Shown one piece after another: positions 1 to 4,825 of a DNA stretch of 6,045 nt. The stretch spans positions 1 through 6,045 of the forward strand of contig DJML01000100.1 of the NCBI GenBank assembly GCA_002436505.1. The letters run 5' to 3'. The DNA comes from Bacteroidetes bacterium UBA6491 (GTDB taxonomy: Bacteria > Bacteroidota > Bacteroidia > NS11-12g > UBA9320). The notes below the pieces were generated by a model, which ran no database searches, had not been told where the DNA came from, and saw only the letters and a list, made by a program, of their open reading frames with translations. The position numbers and the translations under genes are program-made. Numbering within the stretch: position 1 is the stretch's first letter; each line of letters starts with the position of its first letter.

Positions 1-2193
1 GTTTCCCTCTACAGCAATACGACCGGGAATGACAATAATGCATTTGGATCTGGATCATTATGGAGTAATACCATCGGCTCGGGCAATACGGCCATGGGTG
101 GATTGGCTTTGTACAATAATGAATCCGGAAATTCAAATGTGGCCATAGGTGTGAAATCACTGCATAAAAACACGGATCGCAGTAATCTGGTCGCTATCGG
201 TGACAGTGCACTGTATAACAATGGAACCGGAGCTACTAACTCCTTTCATTCAGTAAAAAATACTGCTGTAGGATCCAAGGCGTTGTTCGCAAACACCACC
301 GGTTACCAAAATACAGCTATGGGCTATCAAGCACTTTGGAATAATACAATAGGTTATAATAATACCGCATTTGGTTCAGAAGCATTGAGTTCCAATACTT
401 CGGGAGACTACAACATAGGAATTGGCGTATCAACACTTACCAACAATACAACCGGGAATGGCAATGTTGCTGTAGGCCACGAGTCGTTACAAGAAAACAT
501 TAACGGCTATGATAACACTGGATTGGGATTCAGAACACTTAACAAGAATACCTCGGGATATTATAATATTGCTTTAGGAACTGTAACGATGTATTCGAAC
601 ACTACCGGATATTATAATGTCGCTATGGGTTATGCATCAATGAACCAAAATACCACCGGGTTCAGAAATGTGGCAATAGGTTCAAGAACGCTCCAGGCAA
701 ATACAACTGGCTATTCCAACGTAGCCATGGGTTTCTCTGCTCTCAATAAAAGTACAACCCAATCCAACCTTGTCGCCATCGGTGACAGCGCACTCCTGAA
801 CAATGGTACAGGTGCCACTAATGATTTGCACGGAGCTCGCAACGTTGCTGTCGGGTCTAAAGCACTATATAAAAACACAACAGGTTATAGTAATACAGCG
901 GTTGGATGGGAAGCAATGACATCCAACACCACTGCTTATTCAAACACAGCGGTTGGCAGCTATGCACTGCAGGCGAATACCACAGGATACCTGAACGTGG
1001 CGGTCGGAACTGGTGCTTCAAGAGATAACACTACAGGAACCGGCAACACAGCACTGGGATATGTGTCCCAGAATTCCAACACGACCGGTGATGATAACAC
1101 CGCAGTCGGCGGCGCGAGTCTTAACGCCAATACAACCGGAAGTCATAATACCGCTATTGGTGCGTTTAGCCTTTGGAAAAACACAACGGCCAATTTCAAC
1201 ACAGCGGTCGGTAAGTATTCTATGCGACTGAACACAACCGGGTATAACAACACAGCATCTGGTTACAATACGCTTTCTTCAAATACAACAGGATATGGAA
1301 ACACGGCAAGTGGATATCAAGCTATGGGCTATAACACCGAGGGCTTTTATAACACGGCTACGGGATTCCAAAGTTTGTTGAATAATACCACTGGTGACTA
1401 TAATACCGCTATGGGATATGGTGCCCTGGCATCCAGTACCACAGCGGTGTATAATACGGCAATGGGATCCTATGCGCTAAACGATGTGACCACTGGATCA
1501 TACAACACAGCCTTTGGAGAGAGTGCAGCATCCAACACAGCTACAGGTCTTTCGTATTCTACCTTCCTCGGTTACGATGCAGAACCAAATTCAAGCACCA
1601 CCGGATACACCAATAGTACTGCAATCGGTAATGGGGCACGCGTAACAGCCAGTAATCAGGTGAGGTTAGGCAACACCTCTGTTTCCTCCATAGGTGGCTA
1701 TGCTTCCTGGTCCAATCTAAGCGATGGAAGATTCAAATCGAATGTCCAGGAAAATGTATCTGGACTTGACTTTATAATGCAACTGCGCCCGGTTACATAT
1801 ACATTGAATATCGAAAAACTCAATGAATTCATCAATGCCAACGATACCTTCGAATATACCGGATCCGATATCATTCACGTAGGATTCATCGCCCAGGAAG
1901 TAGAGGCCACTGCTCAAAGCATTGGCTTCAGTTTCAGCGGTGTGGATGCTCCTGAAAACAGCGATGATCCATATAGTCTCAGGTACTCCGAATTTGTTGT
2001 GCCGCTTGTAAAGGGCATGCAGGAGCAACAAGTAATGATCGAGGTTCAGAAATCAGTCGATGAGAATCAGCAAATACGAATTGAAGATCAACAGAAAATA
2101 ATTGAAGAACAGAATATGGAACTCAAAGAATTGAAAGAGAAGCTTTCTGATTTAGAGGTCCTAATTGACCAGCTTATTCAAAAACAACAATAA
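1..2193 (+). CDS. Fibre-like repeat protein with C-terminal peptidase S74 chaperone domain (5' end outside window)
   Basis: The frame is open from base 1, so the ATG at 94 is an internal Met and the true start lies upstream; 730 residues are visible. Residues 1-538 are about 28 tandem 17-residue units of the form (T/V)A(V/M)GxxALxxNTTGYxN, resembling the beta-roll repeats of YadA/Hep_Hag-type trimeric adhesin heads. Residues 539-573 are a linker (AIGNGARV, NQVRLGN). Residues 574-672 match the S74 intramolecular chaperone of phage tail spikes: SDGRFK, LRPVTYTL, HVGFIAQEVEA, LRYSEFVVPLVKGMQEQ. Residues 673-730 are a Gln/Glu/Lys-rich coiled coil. Known for the family: the domain trimerises the fibre and cuts itself off just before the Ser of SDxRxK, using that Ser and the Lys five residues later; both are present (Ser574, Lys579). 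Inferred: an exported, trimeric surface fibre or adhesin. No type IX sorting domain is visible at the C-terminus. A terminator follows at 2213. The domain call is strong; the biological role is not known. Confidence 0.93.
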   Translation, partial: VSLYSNTTGNDNNAFGSGSLWSNTIGSGNTAMGGLALYNNESGNSNVAIGVKSLHKNTDRSNLVAIGDSALYNNGTGATNSFHSVKNTAVGSKALFANTTGYQNTAMGYQALWNNTIGYNNTAFGSEALSSNTSGDYNIGIGVSTLTNNTTGNGNVAVGHESLQENINGYDNTGLGFRTLNKNTSGYYNIALGTVTMYSNTTGYYNVAMGYASMNQNTTGFRNVAIGSRTLQANTTGYSNVAMGFSALNKSTTQSNLVAIGDSALLNNGTGATNDLHGARNVAVGSKALYKNTTGYSNTAVGWEAMTSNTTAYSNTAVGSYALQANTTGYLNVAVGTGASRDNTTGTGNTALGYVSQNSNTTGDDNTAVGGASLNANTTGSHNTAIGAFSLWKNTTANFNTAVGKYSMRLNTTGYNNTASGYNTLSSNTTGYGNTASGYQAMGYNTEGFYNTATGFQSLLNNTTGDYNTAMGYGALASSTTAVYNTAMGSYALNDVTTGSYNTAFGESAASNTATGLSYSTFLGYDAEPNSSTTGYTNSTAIGNGARVTASNQVRLGNTSVSSIGGYASWSNLSDGRFKSNVQENVSGLDFIMQLRPVTYTLNIEKLNEFINANDTFEYTGSDIIHVGFIAQEVEATAQSIGFSFSGVDAPENSDDPYSLRYSEFVVPLVKGMQEQQVMIEVQKSVDENQQIRIEDQQKIIEEQNMELKELKEKLSDLEVLIDQLIQKQQ
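181..312 (+). repeat. Long-unit repeat, copy A (44 residues)
   Basis: This variant unit inserts SNLVAIGDSAL, NNGTGATN and a short SFHSVK stretch before returning to a normal 17-residue unit (AVGSKALF). It pairs with copy B at 763-894, which lies 582 bp (194 residues) downstream; 34 of 44 residues are identical. The pair suggests that the array grew partly by duplication of a block of about eleven units, not only by single-unit steps. Confidence 0.85.
763..894 (+). repeat. Long-unit repeat, copy B (44 residues)
   Basis: This is the second copy of the long unit: SNLVAIGDSAL, NNGTGATN, a divergent DLHGAR stretch, then AVGSKALY. The units that precede both copies are also shortened to 14 residues (VAIGVKSLHKNTDR and VAMGFSALNKSTTQ), so the duplicated block includes its left junction. 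Confidence 0.85.
1720..2190 (+). other. Peptidase S74 (intramolecular chaperone) domain plus coiled coil
   Basis: If the domain behaves like the endosialidase and tail-spike members of the family, cleavage would fall between Leu573 and Ser574, that is at base 1719/1720, and would release a 157-residue C-terminal trimer. Ser574 and Lys579 correspond to the known catalytic pair. The GFIAQEV and YSEFVVPLVK motifs are the family's core strands and helix. Cleavage in this protein is inferred, not shown. Confidence 0.88.
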
Positions 2194-2212
2194 TATAATC
2201 GAAGAACAGAAT

Positions 2213-2262
2213 ATGAATGCAGGCATTCGGAACTCCATCCGTCGCCTGCATTCGTTTCTTTT
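2213..2262 (+). terminator. Intrinsic terminator of the S74 fibre gene
   Basis: A perfect 10-bp stem, GAATGCAGGC (2215-2224) with GCCTGCATTC (2244-2253), is extended outward by a wobble pair and an A-T pair. A further 4-bp inner stem (CGGA with TCCG) forms in the loop. A T-rich run (2255-2262) follows. It begins about 20 bases after the stop codon, the expected place for the end of this transcript. Confidence 0.8.
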
Positions 2263-2278
2263 GCTTCTCATGAATATT

Positions 2279-2319
2279 GAATGTGAACGATATCTTATTC
2301 ATTGGTAGGTTTCACATTC
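2279..2319. repeat. 9-bp inverted repeat downstream of terminator
   Basis: GAATGTGAA (2279-2287) is the exact reverse complement of TTCACATTC (2311-2319), with a 23-base spacer. It lacks a T-run on either strand, so it is probably not a second terminator. It could be a protein-binding site or chance. Confidence 0.4.
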
Positions 2320-2590
2320 CAGCCACACAACTCTTTCTTTACGAACAAACGAGTGCTTTTAGCTGATAATTGGACATTGAAGATAGGTTGAACCATGAAT
2401 AACCAACAATAGGTCACATTGGAAATAGCCCAGATATGAGTTAAATATAGTTAATACGACAGTACCTCTGTTCGCTTCCCTCACACATAGGAACCGAATC
2501 ATTTTACTTCTTATGTATAGAGCTAGCTGTGCGCTAGTGTAAATCATATGCCAGCCTGACTTCTATCATTTCATAGGTGCGGGGTGAGGC

Positions 2591-2598
2591 TACCTTTG
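2591..2598 (+). promoter_or_regulatory. Bacteroidota-type -7 promoter box (TACCTTTG)
   Basis: TACCTTTG matches the TAnnTTTG -7 box used by the Bacteroidota primary sigma factor. It lies 20 bases before the ATG at 2619, which would give a very short leader, and it lies downstream of the alternative GTG at 2577, which argues against that start. No convincing TTTG -33 element is present about 19-21 bases upstream, so the match is only half a promoter. Confidence 0.45.
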
Positions 2599-2618
2599 TG
2601 ATTAGCTTAATTCATGAT

Positions 2619-3155
2619 ATGAAGCGTTTAGCTTTATTTATTTGTCTGTTAACCATTGGTATGGAAAGTATTGCTCAATCCAGGCCCTGGTTTGTAGGTG
2701 TTCAACCGGGAATTACCAAAGAGAAGTTCTATATGGAAAACGAATTTGATATGAATGTCATACCAATTGTAGTTCAGACCCCTTTGACTAAGCGATTTGA
2801 CCTGAGACAAGTGACTTTAGTTAATTATCATTTTGGCGAACAAAACAGATTCTCTGACATTGGGATCAATGTCATTGCTCCATACACCTTCAGAACTAAA
2901 GAGAATATCTTGGACAGGACCTATGGATTCTATTTGGGGCCAATGATTGGGGTCAGTCGAAACAATCTAAACATGCACAATACGCTCAACCTTGCCGGAG
3001 AGTTGGGTTACATGTTTGAGGCATCCAAACGTTTCACTTTGTCACTGGGAGTTCAGTATGGTCGAACCTATTTCGATTACGACAGAAGCCCAGGAGTCTG
3101 GCGTGAACATTTGGCCTTGACCAAGATCAATCTAGGGTTCTGGGTAGGTGATTGA
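2619..3155 (+). CDS. Small exported protein, probable outer-membrane beta-barrel
   Basis: The product has 178 residues. Residues 1-20 form a signal peptide: Lys-Arg, a hydrophobic core (LALFICLLTIG), and a likely cut after SIAQ before SRPW. I chose the ATG at 2619 over the GTG at 2577 because it puts the signal peptide at the N-terminus and lies after the promoter-like box at 2591. The mature part of about 158 residues has no enzyme motif. It shows repeated amphipathic segments with alternating hydrophobic residues and aromatic girdle positions: GFYLGPMIGVSRN, LAGELGYMFEA, FTLSLGVQYGRTYFDY and the final LTKINLGFWVG. Such a pattern and size fit a small eight-stranded or similar outer-membrane barrel, common among hypothetical proteins of Bacteroidota. 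There is no evidence for its ligand or role. It appears to be transcribed alone, as the upstream gene has its own terminator. The barrel call is an inference from pattern only. Confidence 0.8.
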   Translation: MKRLALFICLLTIGMESIAQSRPWFVGVQPGITKEKFYMENEFDMNVIPIVVQTPLTKRFDLRQVTLVNYHFGEQNRFSDIGINVIAPYTFRTKENILDRTYGFYLGPMIGVSRNNLNMHNTLNLAGELGYMFEASKRFTLSLGVQYGRTYFDYDRSPGVWREHLALTKINLGFWVGD

Positions 3156-3350
3156 TTCTTCTTCTCCGACAGGTTCCACACTAAAACAAAAAACCATGAA
3201 GCCGTGTGCCAGGGTTGTGTTTAGCGCCCCTTGTTGTTCAATGTTTAACCAATCTTCGCCTAGTGATCCTGCTGTTTCACCTCATCTTATCGGATAAAGG
3301 GTATACATCTCTGGCTTATGGTGTTAGGATCTAGGTTCCACTCCTGATAG
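3156..3350. other. Non-coding gap before glycosyltransferase relic
   Basis: I see no gene here. All three forward frames carry stops close to the start of the downstream relic (for example TGA at 3345 and TAG at 3348). A 33-codon frame from ATG 3196 to 3297 follows an A-rich stretch but shows no recognisable feature. The missing 5' part of the downstream membrane protein is not found in any frame. Confidence 0.5.
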
Positions 3351-3869
3351 CAACATCCTGACAACGTACATTACAATTTACCCATGTTGCCGATCATGGC
3401 TATGATGACGGCCTTGTCAGCGGTAATTTTATTGCAGAAACTGGTGCAGCGAATTTCTTCAACTGCGTTGAAACCCGGTGCATACATGTATGTATTGTTT
3501 GTACCCCTTATAATTCCGTATTACCATACATTGACAAGAACACTGCAGCAAACGGAAGATGTGGCAAAGCACGAGTCATATTACAAGGTAACCAACTACC
3601 TGCGCACCATCCTTAAAGAAAGCCCCGATAAAAACTGGAAGCTATATTCAACGGAGTACAGCGCTCACAATTGGTGGTATATCATGCGGATGAAGAACAT
3701 GGGAAGCAATTTCTCCTATACGACCAATGTGCAGGATGTCCGGTTATCCGACACCGTTCTTTGCTATGAAACCAAGGCTATGGAGAAACTGGAAGAACTG
3801 TTTGTCCTTGACACGTTGATTGGATCAGACCTTTACCTGGCGGTGCCGAAGGAACAGGAAAAGCAATAG
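3351..3869 (+). pseudogene. 3' remnant of a GT39/ArnT-like membrane glycosyltransferase
   Basis: The frame is open from 3351 to the stop at 3867-3869; the first ATG is at 3384, giving 161 residues at most. Just before that Met the frame reads HYNLPMLPIMAMM, which resembles the basic/aromatic-LPxLP start of a late membrane helix in GT39 (PMT/ArnT-like) lipid-linked sugar transferases. Two membrane helices follow (about residues 2-21 and 31-50), then a soluble tail of about 110 residues (NWKLYSTEYSAHNWWYIMRM, SDTVLCYETKAMEKLEELF) like the C-terminal periplasmic segment of such enzymes. Full-length members run to roughly 450-600 residues with ten or more helices and catalytic Asp/Glu residues in the first periplasmic loop, all missing here. 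The remnant therefore cannot be an active transferase. The well-kept tail and a terminator just downstream suggest a fairly recent loss. It could instead be a small unrelated two-helix membrane protein starting at 3384. The family call is from remembered pattern, not a search. Confidence 0.5.
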
Positions 3870-3893
3870 CCTCAATATAATTAATGCTATCTG

Positions 3894-3919
3894 AGGGATT
3901 TTAAAGTCCCTATTTGTTT
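3894..3919 (+). terminator. Probable intrinsic terminator after the glycosyltransferase relic
   Basis: AGGGATT (3894-3900) pairs with AAGTCCCT (3904-3911, one T-G wobble) around a TTAA loop, followed by the T-rich ATTTGTTT. It begins 24 bases after the stop codon at 3869. The stem is short (seven pairs), so strength is uncertain. Confidence 0.55.
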
Positions 3920-4017
3920 AAGTTAGGCATAGTTCCGACATTGAATTGAATTATTTGTTTCAAATGTTACCTTGTGTTAACGCTGTAGTTATTCAAATTA
4001 GACATTTCTTTGTCTTT

Positions 4018-4242
4018 TTATAATAGCTTCTGAATTTTCCAGAAGGATAATTCGAGCAGCCAGTGTGACCAGCCAAAACCATGCATTTTGTTATCCGAAG
4101 CTTTTCTTCTGATGCCTTTATTATATAGAGAAAATGATGGATTGTTCAGCGTTTTTCCTTTTCTATTTTCACCTTTTCCAAAGGGATAAACCGGACTTCC
4201 TGACGAACACTTTGCCCTGTCAGCATAAACTTCTCAACCTGG
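4018..4242 (-). pseudogene. Possible relic of an IS5-like DDE transposase (C-terminal part)
   Basis: Read on the minus strand from 4242, the frame gives PG, an in-frame stop at 4234-4236, then 71 codons to a stop at 4018-4020. Three short islands fall in the order seen in IS5-family transposases: EVYADRAKCS (second catalytic Asp motif, usually ADRxYxS) at about 4203-4233; KGIRRKASDNK at 4087-4119; and HWLLELSFWKIQK at 4027-4065, resembling the RWxVERxFxWxQ motif that carries the catalytic Glu. The Asp-to-Glu distance is 56 codons, within a plausible range. The Tyr after ADR is replaced, the Arg after Glu is lost, the middle part does not align well, and neither the first Asp region nor terminal inverted repeats were found. 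I identified it by eye only; chance similarity is possible. Confidence 0.33.
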
Positions 4243-4537
4243 TTTTATTCTCAAAAAAGCTCGGGTAACTTAATATTACGTTTATTGCGGAAGTATTCTT
4301 ATATGATTTTGATTGTAAATATGTTATGGTGTAAATAGCCATAGAATAACCGGACATTTTCAACACGCAACTTCACCTTATTCTTCACCTATTCTGGCCT
4401 GAAGGTTGAAACCGGATCCGATGAGATTACACGAAATATTACAACAATGAAGAACAAGGTCATGTCAGCCCGTCGAATTATGCTAAATCGTTGTTTTATA
4501 CTGATATATGTCATGATTTTAACGTAGTTCTTTTACA

Positions 4538-4545
4538 TAGATTTG
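4538..4545 (+). promoter_or_regulatory. Candidate -7 promoter box (TAGATTTG) for the downstream surface-protein gene
   Basis: TAGATTTG fits the Bacteroidota TAnnTTTG box. A TTTT at 4517-4520 lies 17 bases upstream and is only a poor stand-in for the TTTG -33 element. It is the only full match to the box I noticed between 3870 and the ATG at 4826. Transcription from here would give an untranslated leader of about 270 bases that contains the inverted repeat at 4730-4756. Confidence 0.35.
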
Positions 4546-4729
4546 TCACACATAGATAGTACTGATCTGCTTATACAAGTTTGGAAAGTGACAGTATTTA
4601 CCCCAAAATCAAATAAGATCCTTCAAGATCAATTCTCAGAAATATTCTTTATCGGGATAATTAGCTTTTTTAATTGGCACCGTTTTCTTGTCGGGGCCAG
4701 TAGATTCATTCGAACATTTAATGCAAACC

Positions 4730-4756
4730 CGACTAAGTCCTTTGTTCTCTTAGTCG
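4730..4756. repeat. 8-bp perfect inverted repeat upstream of the repeat-protein gene
   Basis: CGACTAAG (4730-4737) and CTTAGTCG (4749-4756) flank an 11-base loop. There is no T-run after it on the plus strand, so it is not a standard terminator. Lying 70 bases before the start codon at 4826, it could be an operator or a leader RNA hairpin. Confidence 0.45.
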
Positions 4757-4825
4757 ATCAGGAAATAATAAGGCACACAGTCATATCGAATCTGACGATG
4801 TGCATGAATCATAATAAACTAGTAT

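Larger units (their letters stand above)
1..1614 (+). repeat. Tandem 51-bp (17-residue) beta-roll repeat array
   Basis: Units start every 51 bp for most of the array, for example at 37, 88, 262, 313, 364 and so on to 670, then from 844 to 1456 without a break. Each encodes a short strand (TAVG or VAMG), a variable helix-or-strand part (ALxxN) and a turn (NTTGYxN). The register is broken twice by longer units at 139-261 and 721-843, and the last unit (1507-1614) is expanded. The array already runs at base 1, so its full length is unknown. Units are conserved as protein but differ at many silent and variable positions, so the array looks old rather than freshly expanded. Confidence 0.92.
2194..2618. 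other. Intergenic region between fibre gene and small membrane-protein gene
   Basis: This stretch holds the terminator at 2213-2262, a 9-bp inverted repeat at 2279-2319, and a promoter-like box at 2591-2598. Between 2320 and 2590 I see no recognisable gene on either strand. A 62-codon frame on the minus strand (2359-2547) has no recognisable motif or signal sequence and is taken as chance. Confidence 0.6.
3870..4825. other. Long AT-rich non-coding and relic region
   Basis: No intact gene is visible in these 956 bases. Contents in order: the terminator at 3894-3919; a weak 5-bp hairpin before a T-run (4000-4020); a perfect 6-bp inverted repeat CTTCTG/CAGAAG (4027-4045); a probable transposase relic on the minus strand (4018-4242); a promoter-like box at 4538; and an 8-bp inverted repeat at 4730-4756. 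A 119-codon frame from a TTG at 4543 runs into the signal-peptide region of the next gene in another frame and is judged spurious. Confidence 0.6.

Noticed and set aside
1..1614. Possible CRISPR array because of regular spacing
   Set aside because: The periodic units are coding, have no constant repeat separated by unique spacers, and keep a 51-bp protein-level period.
94..2193. Start of the first gene at ATG 94
   Set aside because: The same frame is open and encodes repeat units back to base 1, so this Met is internal.
2359..2547. 62-codon frame on the minus strand
   Set aside because: No signal sequence, motif or promoter box; lies in ordinary AT-rich intergenic DNA and shows no recognisable family.
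2577..2618. GTG start adding 14 residues to the small exported protein
   Set aside because: It would bury the signal peptide behind an odd extension, and the promoter-like box at 2591 lies inside it.
3196..3297. 33-codon frame after an A-rich stretch (MKPCARVVF...)
   Set aside because: The upstream A-run looks like a start context, but the peptide is short, Cys/Pro/Ser-rich and has no recognisable feature.
4447..4527. 26-codon frame with a basic start and hydrophobic end, like a cut-off signal peptide or leader peptide
   Set aside because: Too short to judge, no recognisable promoter box of its own, and the frame is open upstream without a clear start; may be chance in AT-rich DNA.
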